This document shows positions 17,024 to 25,507 of a stretch of 64,000 bases of DNA, piece after piece. The stretch is from Companilactobacillus mishanensis (GTDB lineage: Bacteria; Bacillota; Bacilli; Lactobacillales; Lactobacillaceae). The stretch lies in assembly GCF_003946505.1 (NCBI RefSeq), contig NZ_RHON01000004.1:124001-188000 (forward strand), given 5' to 3'. Each line of letters opens with the position of its first letter. The stretch's first letter is position 1. Position numbers and translations under genes: made by a program. The notes under the pieces are model-generated. The model ran no database searches and was not told the origin of the DNA. It saw nothing but the letters and a program-made list of their open reading frames with translations.

Positions 17024-19420
17024 ATGAAGAAAAGCATTGTTAAGCTATTGGCCGTTGGTATGTTGCTTGGGGGAGCAATCGTTCCTGCCACAGTCACAAA
17101 TAATGGTTTTGCTAGTCCAGTTACTACAACTCAAACTGCAAAAGCCGCTACTACCGATGATCAAGCACAAACAATTAGTTATAAAGTTTTGAAGACAGGT
17201 ACAAATAATTCATCAATGTCTAGCCAATACTTTACAAAAACAGCTACTGTTACACCAAATGGTGATGGTACTTACAAAGTTACTTTAAAAGTTAATATTC
17301 CATCATTAGGTGGTATTTCTATAGGTGTAGATATTCTTAACATGAATGGAAAACCTGTTACTGATGGTAGTTCATATAATGATAATGGTAAGAATTATAT
17401 GGATGTTAGTTTTGACATTGATAGCTTGTCAGATTTAAGCAATAAAATGACAAGTGACATGAAAATTAAATTAGGACCAGTTTCATTACCAATGTCAGTA
17501 TCTGCTGATTTTGTATTCGATACAAGCACTTTGAAACCTGACACAAGTACAGATACTTCAAAACCAAGTACTGACACAGATACGGGAGACAAGGATCCTA
17601 TCATTCCTGATACAAACACAGATAACGGAAGTACTGTTTTACCTGGAACAGATAGCAACAACTCTGGTTCTAATGTAATTATTGGAACACCAGTTACTAC
17701 ACCTTCAACATCGACTGTAACTGATCAAGAAATTCCTTATCAAGTTTTGAAGGAAGACCCTTCTCAAGGAGAATCTGTTTCAACTCAATTCTTTACTGGT
17801 AAGTCTAAAGTATCTAAGAATGATGATGGTACATACAAGGTCGCTATGACTTTGGTTTACCCAACTAGCTTTGGTACTCAACCTGTAACAATTGATTCCA
17901 TTAATGGTGGATCAATCAATCCAGATGATACAAAGTATTATAGTAATGACGGCAACAATTACATGGATTACAGTTTTAATATTAAGAGCATGTCTGATTT
18001 AGATAACTTGATCCCATGTACAATGAGTATTGATGTTTCAAACCTTGGATTCAAGTCTACTGAAAGCGTGAACTTCAAGTTCAATGCGACTGCTTCTGGC
18101 GTTGCTGGATCAAGCGCTGTCGGAACTGCAGGTACATCAACTGGTGCAACTGGCACTAATGGATCTGGAGTTTATGGTTCAACTTCTGGTTGGCCATCAG
18201 GATCAACTAGTGGTTCAGGTACTGGCGCAGCTGGAGCAACAGGTTCTGCTGCAAACAGTATGTTGCCACAGACTGGTAATACAACTAGTTCAGCTACTGT
18301 TACACCAAATGGTGATGGTACTTACAAAGTTACTTTAAAAGTTAATATTCCATCATTAGGTGGTATTTCTATAGGTGTAGATATTCTTAACATGAATGGA
18401 AAACCTGTTACTGATGGTAGTTCATATAATGATAATGGTAAGAATTATATGGATGTTAGTTTTGACATTGATAGCTTGTCAGATTTAAGCAATAAAATGA
18501 CAAGTGACATGAAAATTAAATTAGGACCAGTTTCATTACCAATGTCAGTATCTGCTGATTTTGTATTCGATACAAGCACTTTGAAACCTGACACAAGTAC
18601 AGATACTTCAAAACCAAGTACTGACACAGATACGGGAGACAAGGATCCTATCATTCCTGATACAAACACAGATAACGGAAGTACTGTTTTACCTGGAACA
18701 GATAGCAACAACTCTGGTTCTAATGTAATTATTGGAACACCAGTTACTACACCTTCAACATCGACTGTAACTGATCAAGAAATTCCTTATCAAGTTTTGA
18801 AGGAAGACCCTTCTCAAGGAGAATCTGTTTCAACTCAATTCTTTACTGGTAAGTCTAAAGTATCTAAGAATGATGATGGTACATACAAGGTCGCTATGAC
18901 TTTGGTTTACCCAACTAGCTTTGGTACTCAACCTGTAACAATTGATTCCATTAATGGTGGATCAATCAATCCAGATGATACAAAGTATTATAGTAATGAC
19001 GGCAACAATTACATGGATTACAGTTTTAATATTAAGAGCATGTCTGATTTAGATAACTTGATCCCATGTACAATGAGTATTGATGTTTCAAACCTTGGAT
19101 TCAAGTCTACTGAAAGCGTGAACTTCAAGTTCAATGCGACTGCTTCTGGCGTTGCTGGATCAAGCGCTGTCGGAACTGCAGGTACATCAACTGGTGCAAC
19201 TGGCACTAATGGATCTGGAGTTTATGGTTCAACTTCTGGTTGGCCATCAGGATCAACTAGTGGTTCAGGTACTGGCGCAGCTGGAGCAACAGGTTCTGCT
19301 GCAAACAGTATGTTGCCACAGACTGGTAATACAACTAGTTCAGCTATTTTAACTTCTATCGGGGTTTTGGTTGCCGGATTAGGAATGCTAGTTTTCAAAA
19401 AATCATATATTAAAGATTAA
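17024..19420 (+). CDS. LPxTG-anchored NEAT-domain surface protein with internal duplication
   Basis: 798 residues: signal peptide (about 1-43), then NEAT-like domains each opening with a short S/M-xx-Y/F-F helix (SSMSSQYFTK, ESVSTQFFTG), Thr/Asp/Ser-rich linkers, a Gly/Ser-rich stretch, LPQTG, a hydrophobic segment and a basic tail (KKSYIKD). Residues encoded by 17241-18290 are repeated exactly by 18291-19340, so four NEAT-like domains and two LPQTG motifs exist; the first LPQTG lacks a following membrane segment. NEAT domains usually bind haem, but the paired YxxxY of haem binders is not seen here, so the ligand is uncertain. SD GAGGGGG precedes the ATG. Confidence 0.88.
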   Translation: MKKSIVKLLAVGMLLGGAIVPATVTNNGFASPVTTTQTAKAATTDDQAQTISYKVLKTGTNNSSMSSQYFTKTATVTPNGDGTYKVTLKVNIPSLGGISIGVDILNMNGKPVTDGSSYNDNGKNYMDVSFDIDSLSDLSNKMTSDMKIKLGPVSLPMSVSADFVFDTSTLKPDTSTDTSKPSTDTDTGDKDPIIPDTNTDNGSTVLPGTDSNNSGSNVIIGTPVTTPSTSTVTDQEIPYQVLKEDPSQGESVSTQFFTGKSKVSKNDDGTYKVAMTLVYPTSFGTQPVTIDSINGGSINPDDTKYYSNDGNNYMDYSFNIKSMSDLDNLIPCTMSIDVSNLGFKSTESVNFKFNATASGVAGSSAVGTAGTSTGATGTNGSGVYGSTSGWPSGSTSGSGTGAAGATGSAANSMLPQTGNTTSSATVTPNGDGTYKVTLKVNIPSLGGISIGVDILNMNGKPVTDGSSYNDNGKNYMDVSFDIDSLSDLSNKMTSDMKIKLGPVSLPMSVSADFVFDTSTLKPDTSTDTSKPSTDTDTGDKDPIIPDTNTDNGSTVLPGTDSNNSGSNVIIGTPVTTPSTSTVTDQEIPYQVLKEDPSQGESVSTQFFTGKSKVSKNDDGTYKVAMTLVYPTSFGTQPVTIDSINGGSINPDDTKYYSNDGNNYMDYSFNIKSMSDLDNLIPCTMSIDVSNLGFKSTESVNFKFNATASGVAGSSAVGTAGTSTGATGTNGSGVYGSTSGWPSGSTSGSGTGAAGATGSAANSMLPQTGNTTSSAILTSIGVLVAGLGMLVFKKSYIKD
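17241..18290 (+). repeat. 1,050-bp tandem duplication, unit 1
   Basis: Repeated without visible change at 18291-19340. Both units begin CAGCTA, and CAGCTA follows the second unit at 19341, so the duplication junction is a 6-bp microhomology. The unit is 350 codons, keeping frame. Confidence 0.95.
18291..19340 (+). repeat. 1,050-bp tandem duplication, unit 2
   Basis: Identical by eye to 17241-18290; joins at CAGCTA so that a Ser-Ala after LPQTGNTTS runs straight into TVTPNGDG of the first NEAT domain. Confidence 0.95.
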
Positions 19421-19427
19421 TTACCAG

Positions 19428-19456
19428 AAAGCTGTGACATAGGTCGCAGCTTTTTT
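19428..19456 (+). terminator. Terminator of the NEAT gene
   Basis: AAAGCTGTGAC / GTCGCAGCTTT with a T-run, 8 bp after the stop. Confidence 0.85.
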
Positions 19457-19483
19457 GTATCTCCAAATGTTTACAGACTAAAC

Positions 19484-19593
19484 GTGCGACAAAAGACTGC
19501 AACCTCCGCTTAGCTACGAAACACGAACGATTGAAAGTACCAATCATCCGTGTGTCTAGGCTATGCTCGGTGGCAAAACGTCTTCCGTCACAC
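19484..19593. other. 110-nt long imperfect hairpin
   Basis: Nested arms GTGCGAC/GTCACAC, AAGAC/GTCTT, TAGCTA/TAGGCTA and CACGAACGATTG/CAATCATCCGTG around the loop AAAGTAC. It lies between the NEAT-gene terminator and the hicB-like gene. No coding potential; not one of the three-way-junction repeats. Confidence 0.6.
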
Positions 19594-19709
19594 TCTCTTT
19601 TTTTCAAAATTAAACAAATTTCTTTCACAATGTAGGAAACAAATGTCTATCTAATGGGCGTATAACTAATAATAATTATTATTGATAATATACTTATTGG
19701 AGAGACATT

Positions 19710-19976
19710 ATGATTAATAAAATAACTTATCCAGCGGTAGTAGCACAAAGTGTTCTTGATGATCAAATCATGTACAATGTTTCATTTCCTGATTTATCGT
19801 CTGCAATCACGTACGGCACCAATCTTCGTGAAGCATTATTAAATGCCCGGACCTTGTTGAAATTATTATTGGATGGAGAAGAAGCTTTGCCGGAGTCTTC
19901 GACGATGACTGAGGTTCAAGCCCATTATCCAAAATGTATGGTCTCGTTAGTTACAGCTGAATGGAATAAAGAATAG
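19710..19976 (+). CDS. HicB-like protein, solitary
   Basis: 88 residues matching the short HicB antitoxin fold: ITYPAVVAQS..., NVSFPDLSSAITYGTNLREALLNARTLL is the RNase-H-like HicB core, where the sequence F/PDL...A...G is conserved. HicB normally pairs with the HicA RNase toxin; no HicA-like frame (about 60 aa with a GSHH-type motif) is found on either side. It has no obvious DNA-binding C-terminus. SD GGAGAG precedes the ATG; a terminator overlaps its stop. An orphan antitoxin or a regulator. Confidence 0.75.
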   Translation: MINKITYPAVVAQSVLDDQIMYNVSFPDLSSAITYGTNLREALLNARTLLKLLLDGEEALPESSTMTEVQAHYPKCMVSLVTAEWNKE

Positions 19977-20005
19977 GACTCGAAATTTAATTTCGAGTCC
20001 TATTT
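19972..20005. terminator. Bidirectional terminator
   Basis: AATAGGACTCGAAATT / AATTTCGAGTCCTATT. It starts within the last codons of the hicB-like gene and reaches the stop of the convergent response regulator. Confidence 0.85.
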
Positions 20006-20750
20006 AATTGCCTTCGGCGACTAATGGATATGAGAGATCCAAGATGTACCCGAATCCTCGTATTGTTTTTATCCACTGTGGATTCTGTGGATCTTTTTCT
20101 AGTTTGTCACGAAGGTGACTGATATGAATGTCTATTATTCTCGATGAACCTATCGAATCATACCCCCAAACACCTTCAAGCAGTTGATCTCTGCTTAATA
20201 CTTGCCCACGATGCTTCATTAGATACCAAAGTAAGCTGAATTCCTTAGGAGTTAGACCAAGATCAACGCCGTTGTTGGTAACTATGTATTGTTTGAAATC
20301 TATTTGTAGATTTTCACACTTCACACAGGCTCGGTCTTTGATCTTTTTTGAATCTTCGAAATCTATTAGGTTGTTCTTCTGTGTCTTGTTATACACCCAA
20401 AATAGTTGTTTTAATCTGGCTATCAATTCGACGTAATCAACTGGTTCAATCAAATAGGTATCGATGTTTAACCCGTAACAAGTAAGACGTTCATCGTGAT
20501 TTTCTTTTGGAGAGATCACGATAATTGGTCCTTCAATATTTTCACGTAAGATTTGTAGTTCTTTTTTGTGTTTCTTTAAGGGAGCAGCAGATAAATCCCA
20601 TATTAATCCAGAAACTTCACCATTGTTTACAAGCTCGATCGTTTGACGAGGGTCAGTCATATTACTGATATACCAGCCCTGTTCATTACAATGACGGTTA
20701 ATCTCAATGAATAATGACAAGTTACTACTCAGCAAAACTAAAGGTTGCAT
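20004..20750 (-). CDS. Atypical OmpR/PhoB-family response regulator
   Basis: 248 residues: receiver-like domain (1-120) and a winged-helix DNA-binding domain (about 145-240; LTPKEFSLLWYLMKHRGQVLSRDQLL, GYILDL). The receiver keeps Asp52 (LIWDLS) but has S8-S9-N10 where the acidic pair should be, and Glu102-Pro where the conserved Lys-Pro should be, so normal His-Asp phosphotransfer is doubtful. No histidine kinase is adjacent. It is divergent from pstSCAB-phoU across a Pho-box array, so it probably controls phosphate uptake (inference). GGAGG lies 12 bp ahead of the ATG, a long spacing. Confidence 0.85.
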   Translation of the reverse strand: MQPLVLLSSNLSLFIEINRHCNEQGWYISNMTDPRQTIELVNNGEVSGLIWDLSAAPLKKHKKELQILRENIEGPIIVISPKENHDERLTCYGLNIDTYLIEPVDYVELIARLKQLFWVYNKTQKNNLIDFEDSKKIKDRACVKCENLQIDFKQYIVTNNGVDLGLTPKEFSLLWYLMKHRGQVLSRDQLLEGVWGYDSIGSSRIIDIHISHLRDKLEKDPQNPQWIKTIRGFGYILDLSYPLVAEGN

Positions 20751-20919
20751 TTATTCATCTGACCTCCAGATCAATGACATTCTGTTTTTTATTCGGTAAG
20801 TACCTAGAGTATAACAAGTGCTAAAGGTCAAAGTCTGTTTTGAACCCTCCATTTTCTAATCTATTTTCGTATAAAATTATATAAAAAATCGAATAATTTG
20901 AGCTTTTTGAGCATTTCCT

Positions 20920-20969
20920 GTAACACAAAATTTACATTCAATTTACATTACCTATACTCATTCTTTACA
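20920..20969 (+). promoter_or_regulatory. Pho-box array upstream of pstS
   Basis: Five hexamers at exactly 11-bp period: GTAACA (20920), TTTACA (20931), TTTACA (20942), TATACT (20953) and TTTACA (20964). This matches the TT(A/T/C)ACA direct repeats with 5-bp spacers bound by PhoP-type regulators in Bacillus. A -10-like TAAATT begins at 20979. Confidence 0.75.
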
Positions 20970-21042
20970 TTGACCGTGTAAATTAAAGGCAGACTTAAAA
21001 GATGGCTAGAAGCCTAATTATATTATTTAAGGAGTCCTATTT

Positions 21043-21939
21043 ATGAAAAAGAGAAACCTAATCTCAACACTTGTCATGTTAGGTGCTGTAGGTACTGTAT
21101 TAGCAGGATGTGGTTCTAACAACGCTTCATCTAATGGTAGTTCAGATGCCAGCGACCATTCAGGCAAGATTACTGCTGTTGGATCAACAGCCCTTCAACC
21201 ATTAGTTGAAAAAGCTGCAGGCAATTTCCAAAAGGATAATAAGAAGATCGACATTACTGTTCAAGGTGGTGGTTCTGGTCAAGGACTAAGCCAAGTCCAA
21301 GATGGCGCCGTTGCAATTGGTAACTCAGATATCTTCGCAGAATCAAAAGATGGTGTTGATGCTAAGAAACTTGTTGACCACAAGGTTGCCGTTGTTGGTA
21401 TGGCACCAGTTGTTAACAAAGATGCCGGTGTTGATAACGTTTCAATGTCACAATTGAAAGATATCTTCACAGGAAAGATCACTAACTGGAAAGAATTAGG
21501 CGGTAAAGACGAAAAGATCACTGTTGTTAACCGTGCTCAAGGTAGTGGTACTCGTGCAACATTCGAAGACGCTGTTCTAAAAGGCGCTACAGCTGTTAAG
21601 TCACAAGAACAAGATTCAAATGGTACTGTTCAAAAGATCGTTTCAAGTACACCAGGTGCTATCAGTTACTTAGCATTCTCATACTTGAACGACCAAGTAA
21701 AACCTCTATCTATCGATAAGGTAAAACCAACAGATGCCAACGTTGAAACAAACAAATGGAAGATTTGGTCATATGAACACATGTACACAAATGGTAAGGC
21801 TAAAAACGCTACCGCTGACTTTATCAAGTACATGGATTCAGAATCAGTACAAAAAGATTTAGTTAAGAAAATGGGCTACATTAGTATTCACAATATGAAA
21901 GTAGAAAAGGATTCTAAAGGCGCTGTTACAGACAAATAG
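21043..21939 (+). CDS. pstS: Phosphate ABC transporter substrate-binding lipoprotein
   Basis: 298 residues. Lipobox LAGC with acylated Cys23 anchors the binding protein outside the membrane. AVGSTALQPLVEKAA, TVQGGGSGQGL, IGNSDIF and VNRAQGSGTRATFE are the PstS phosphate-binding loops. Captures inorganic phosphate for PstCA. SD AAGGAG. It heads pstSCAB-phoU behind the Pho-box array; a structured T-rich region before pstC probably lowers downstream expression. Confidence 0.96.
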   Translation: MKKRNLISTLVMLGAVGTVLAGCGSNNASSNGSSDASDHSGKITAVGSTALQPLVEKAAGNFQKDNKKIDITVQGGGSGQGLSQVQDGAVAIGNSDIFAESKDGVDAKKLVDHKVAVVGMAPVVNKDAGVDNVSMSQLKDIFTGKITNWKELGGKDEKITVVNRAQGSGTRATFEDAVLKGATAVKSQEQDSNGTVQKIVSSTPGAISYLAFSYLNDQVKPLSIDKVKPTDANVETNKWKIWSYEHMYTNGKAKNATADFIKYMDSESVQKDLVKKMGYISIHNMKVEKDSKGAVTDK

Positions 21940-21953
21940 GATTCTTGTTTTTC

Positions 21954-22016
21954 AAAAAAAACTTTGACCAAATTAGAGGGAGATTTTGTCAAACTCGTTT
22001 GATTGAAGTTTTTTTT
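21954..22016 (+). promoter_or_regulatory. Intercistronic hairpin between pstS and pstC
   Basis: Outer arms AAAAAAACTT / AAGTTTTTTT with inner TTTGAC-AAAT / ATTT-GTCAAA and a T8 tail. A partial terminator or RNase-protecting stem that would give more PstS than permease. The inner helix is short. Confidence 0.6.
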
Positions 22017-22045
22017 CTTGTATATTTTTGGAGGATTTAATTTAA

Positions 22046-22969
22046 ATGAAAGAGACTCAAAACAAGTTGCTATCTAAATCAAAAGCAACGCGTGAAGATT
22101 ATCTCGGTAGATCAATCTGTTATTTCTGTATAGGGCTGATTATCGCTTTGGTAGTTTGTATTTTGTATTTTATTACGACGCGTGGTATAGCAACTTTCAC
22201 TCAAAACCATGTTAGTGTGTGGGGATTTCTAACTGGACAAAACTGGAATCCAGGAGGGGTCGATAGTCACGGTAAACCAGAAGTTGGCGCTTTGCCAATG
22301 ATCGTCACTTCATTCAGCGTTACCGTTCTTGCAGCATTAGTTGCAACTCCATTTGCTTTAGGTATGGCAATATTTATGTCAGAAATTGCCGGAAGCAAGG
22401 GTACAAAATTCTTACAACCCGTAATTGAATTACTAGTTGGTATTCCTTCAGTTGTCTATGGATTCATTGGACTATCTGTAGTTGTACCAATTATTAGAAA
22501 AGTTTTTGGTGGTACTGGATTCGGTATCTTAGCAGGTACGATCGTACTGTTCGTCATGGTATTACCAACAATTACATCACTGTCAGTTGATAGCTTAAAG
22601 GCTGTACCAATGAGTTATCGTCAAGCTTCACTTGCACTTGGTGCAAATCGCTGGCAAACGATTTACAAAGTTATTTTAAGAACAGCAGCACCTGGATTAT
22701 TAACAGCCGTTATTTTCGGTATGGCCCGTGCGTTTGGTGAGGCACTAGCTGTACAAATGGTTATTGGTAATGCTGTCTTGATGCCACATGGTCTAGTTTC
22801 ACCGGCATCTACTTTGACCAGTAAATTAACTACTGAAGTTGGAAACACTGTTATGGGAACTCTTCCTAACAATGCATTGTGGTCATTAGCATTGATCCTA
22901 TTGTTGATGTCATTGTTCTTCAACTTGGTAGTTAGATTTATTGCGAGGAAAGGCAGTATTAAAAAATGA
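22046..22969 (+). CDS. pstC: Phosphate ABC transporter permease PstC
   Basis: 307 residues with six predicted membrane helices and the EAA-type cytoplasmic loop (QASLALGANRWQTIYKVILRTAAPG) that docks on PstB. With PstA it forms the phosphate channel. SD TGGAGGA. Its last codons overlap the pstA start (ATGA, 4 bp). Confidence 0.95.
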   Translation: MKETQNKLLSKSKATREDYLGRSICYFCIGLIIALVVCILYFITTRGIATFTQNHVSVWGFLTGQNWNPGGVDSHGKPEVGALPMIVTSFSVTVLAALVATPFALGMAIFMSEIAGSKGTKFLQPVIELLVGIPSVVYGFIGLSVVVPIIRKVFGGTGFGILAGTIVLFVMVLPTITSLSVDSLKAVPMSYRQASLALGANRWQTIYKVILRTAAPGLLTAVIFGMARAFGEALAVQMVIGNAVLMPHGLVSPASTLTSKLTTEVGNTVMGTLPNNALWSLALILLLMSLFFNLVVRFIARKGSIKK

Positions 22970-23853
22970 ATCCTAAACGTGTAAATAATATTGCAACGGG
23001 CGTTATCTTCGCATTAGTAGGTATTGTTGTTGCGATTCTATTGTTTTTGATCGGCTATATTTTATTTAATGGTGTACCAAATATTTCTTGGAAGTTTTTA
23101 ACAACTTCTGCTCAAGCTTTTAGTTCTGGTGGTGGTATCAGAGATCAGTTATTCAACTCGCTATATTTGTTAGTTTTGACACTGATTTTGTCATTTCCAA
23201 TTGCTTTGGGTGCCGGAATTTATTTGGCTGAATATGCTCCTGATAATTGGGTAACAAATTTGATCAGAACAACGATTGAAGTTTTAAGCTCACTTCCATC
23301 AGTTGTTGTAGGTTTATTTGGTTACTTGTTCTTGGTTATTCAGTTACAACTGAGTTTCTCAATTTTATCAGGTGCGATTGCTTTAACATTCTTCAATTTG
23401 CCTCTATTGACTAGAAGTATTGAAGAATCATTGAACAGTGTTTCAAGTTTACAAAAAGAAGCTGGTAAATCTTTAGGACTTTCCGATTGGAAAACTATTA
23501 CTAAGATTTTATTACCAGTAGCGTTACCAGGAATTTTGACAGGTGTTATTTTAAGTGCCGGACGTGTATTCGGTGAAGCTGCTGCTTTGATTTATACTGC
23601 TGGTCAAAGTGCTCCTGCCGTAAATTATGGTAACTGGAATTTCCTTGATCCAACTAGCTTTTTAAATCCAATGCGTCCAGCCGAAACATTAGCTGTACAT
23701 ATTTGGAAAGTTAACACGGAAAGTGTTACTCCTGATGCACACTTGATCTCAAGCGCATCTTCAGCAGTACTAATAATAGTAATTCTGATCTTCAACTTAG
23801 GGGCACGTTATCTCGGTAATCACCTCTATAAGAAGATGACAGCAACGAAGTGA
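22966..23853 (+). CDS. pstA: Phosphate ABC transporter permease PstA
   Basis: 295 residues, six membrane helices, EAA loop KEAGKSLGLSDWKTITKILLPVALPG. Overlaps pstC by 4 bp (translational coupling) and precedes pstB by 7 bp. Heterodimer partner of PstC. Confidence 0.95.
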   Translation: MNPKRVNNIATGVIFALVGIVVAILLFLIGYILFNGVPNISWKFLTTSAQAFSSGGGIRDQLFNSLYLLVLTLILSFPIALGAGIYLAEYAPDNWVTNLIRTTIEVLSSLPSVVVGLFGYLFLVIQLQLSFSILSGAIALTFFNLPLLTRSIEESLNSVSSLQKEAGKSLGLSDWKTITKILLPVALPGILTGVILSAGRVFGEAAALIYTAGQSAPAVNYGNWNFLDPTSFLNPMRPAETLAVHIWKVNTESVTPDAHLISSASSAVLIIVILIFNLGARYLGNHLYKKMTATK

Positions 23854-23860
23854 GGTTTTT

Positions 23861-24655
23861 ATGAAAACATATAATTTTGACGAATCTTATATAGCAGATG
23901 TTCCTGGCGAAAAGGAAATCACTGCTAAAGACGTTCAAGTATTTTATGGAGACAACCATGCAATATTCAATGCAAATTTGAAGTTTCTCAGAAACAAAGT
24001 TACTTCATTGATTGGTGCCTCTGGCTCCGGTAAATCAACCTTCTTGCGCTGTTTGAATCGAATGAATGATCGTATTGCCACTGTTAAAGGTGAAATTGAT
24101 TATCAAGGAACAAACATCAACTCAAAGAACGTTAATGTTTACGAAGTCAGAAAACAAATCGGGATGGTATTTCAAAGACCAAATCCATTTGCTAAATCAA
24201 TTCGTGAGAACATGACTTTTGCGCTGAAAGAGAATGGTATCAAAAGTAAAGATAAACTTGAAGAACGTATTGAAAGTAGTTTAAAAGAAGCTGCCCTTTG
24301 GGATGAAGTAAAAGATGAACTAGATAAAAGTGCACTTGCATTATCTGGTGGACAACAACAACGACTCTGTATTGCTAGAGCCATTGCAATGCGTCCCAAT
24401 ATACTTTTACTGGATGAGCCATGTAGTGCTCTGGACCCAATTTCGACATTAAAAATTGAAGAAACTGTAGTCCGATTAAAAGAGAATTACACGATTATCA
24501 TTGTTACCCATAACATGGGACAAGCTACTCGTATCAGTGATTACACTGCCTTCTTCCATTTAGGGCATGTGATCGAATATGATGCGACAAAAAATATTTT
24601 TGAAAATCCATCTATGCAAGCAACATCAGATTATATTTCAGGAGACTTTGGATAG
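23861..24655 (+). CDS. pstB: Phosphate ABC transporter ATPase PstB
   Basis: 264 residues: Walker A GASGSGKS at 52-59, Q-loop VFQRPNPF, signature LSGGQ at 161-165, Walker B ILLLDEP at 181-187 and switch His in VTHNMGQA. Energises phosphate import. Many lactobacilli carry two pstB genes in tandem; here there is one, followed by phoU. Confidence 0.96.
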   Translation: MKTYNFDESYIADVPGEKEITAKDVQVFYGDNHAIFNANLKFLRNKVTSLIGASGSGKSTFLRCLNRMNDRIATVKGEIDYQGTNINSKNVNVYEVRKQIGMVFQRPNPFAKSIRENMTFALKENGIKSKDKLEERIESSLKEAALWDEVKDELDKSALALSGGQQQRLCIARAIAMRPNILLLDEPCSALDPISTLKIEETVVRLKENYTIIIVTHNMGQATRISDYTAFFHLGHVIEYDATKNIFENPSMQATSDYISGDFG

Positions 24656-24714
24656 TCGGGGAGTAATATGTAATGCTTTAAAGATTGATTTGGAATCGGA
24701 GGACGATAAACAAT

Positions 24715-25434
24715 ATGCGGAAATTGTTTTCTAGTGAATTAGGAAAGTTACATGAGCAATTCTTAGAGATGGGTGTTAATACTAGCGAACAGATTTATCA
24801 AGCAACCAAAGCTTTCACAACACACGACAAAACACTAGCTAAAGAGGTAGTCGAAAATGATCAAAGTACAAACGGAGAAGAAGTTCACCTTGAAAAAGAG
24901 GCCTTTGATTTCATCGCATTACAGCAACCTGTTGCTACAGATCTACGAATTATCATGGTTATTCTAAAAGCTAGTTCAGACTTAGAACGTATTGGCGATC
25001 ATGCCGTAACTATCGCCCAAGAGACAATTCGAGGAGAAACCGATTTAAGACTTCCAATTATCGAAAAAAACATTGCCGATATGACTGTTCAGATTAGGCG
25101 AATGCTCGAAATGGCATTAGATTCGTATATCAGAAATGATGAAAAAGCAGCCAGACAAGTGGCGGACGAAGATTTAATCATCGATAAGCATTATGTAATT
25201 ACCAGAAATATGATCACGGATTCAGTTCAAAATGGATTTATGCAAGCCAATACTGGCTCAAGTTATTTGATGGTCGATCGAATGTTAGAAAGAATCGGAG
25301 ACCATATCGTTAACTTGGCCGAATGGACTGTATACATTGGTACTGGCGAGATGGTCGAACTCAATCGTGGAAAACGAAATCCAGGATTAGTCGAAGAACT
25401 TATTGAAAAGGATAAGTCAGAAAGAAACACTTAA
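24715..25434 (+). CDS. phoU: Phosphate-signalling protein PhoU
   Basis: 239 residues as two PhoU helical repeats, each with an E/DxxxD-type metal-binding signature (DLERIGDHAVTIA and MLERIGDHIVNLA). In other bacteria PhoU links Pst activity to the PhoR/PhoP pathway; here no kinase is nearby. ATG 24715 (MRKLF) is chosen; GGAGG is 12 bp upstream. Last gene of the pst operon. Confidence 0.94.
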   Translation: MRKLFSSELGKLHEQFLEMGVNTSEQIYQATKAFTTHDKTLAKEVVENDQSTNGEEVHLEKEAFDFIALQQPVATDLRIIMVILKASSDLERIGDHAVTIAQETIRGETDLRLPIIEKNIADMTVQIRRMLEMALDSYIRNDEKAARQVADEDLIIDKHYVITRNMITDSVQNGFMQANTGSSYLMVDRMLERIGDHIVNLAEWTVYIGTGEMVELNRGKRNPGLVEELIEKDKSERNT

Positions 25435-25466
25435 AAAAATAAATAGTGATTTTGTCAAAAACCGAA

Positions 25467-25505
25467 AAATAGCGATATCACCTCAAAAGAGGGATATCGC
25501 TATTT
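25467..25505. terminator. Bidirectional terminator, phoU / aromatic operon
   Basis: AAATAGCGATATC / GATATCGCTATTT with a 13-base loop between the convergent pst and aro operons. Confidence 0.88.
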
Positions 25506-25507
25506 TG

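Noticed and set aside
17395..19206. Minus-strand frames inside the NEAT gene (four, in two identical pairs)
   Set aside because: Shadows of the duplicated coding sequence; Val/Ser-rich antisense translation without SDs.
19640..20003. HicA toxin partner for the HicB-like gene
   Set aside because: No 55-65 codon frame with an SD and HicA-like motif on either side.
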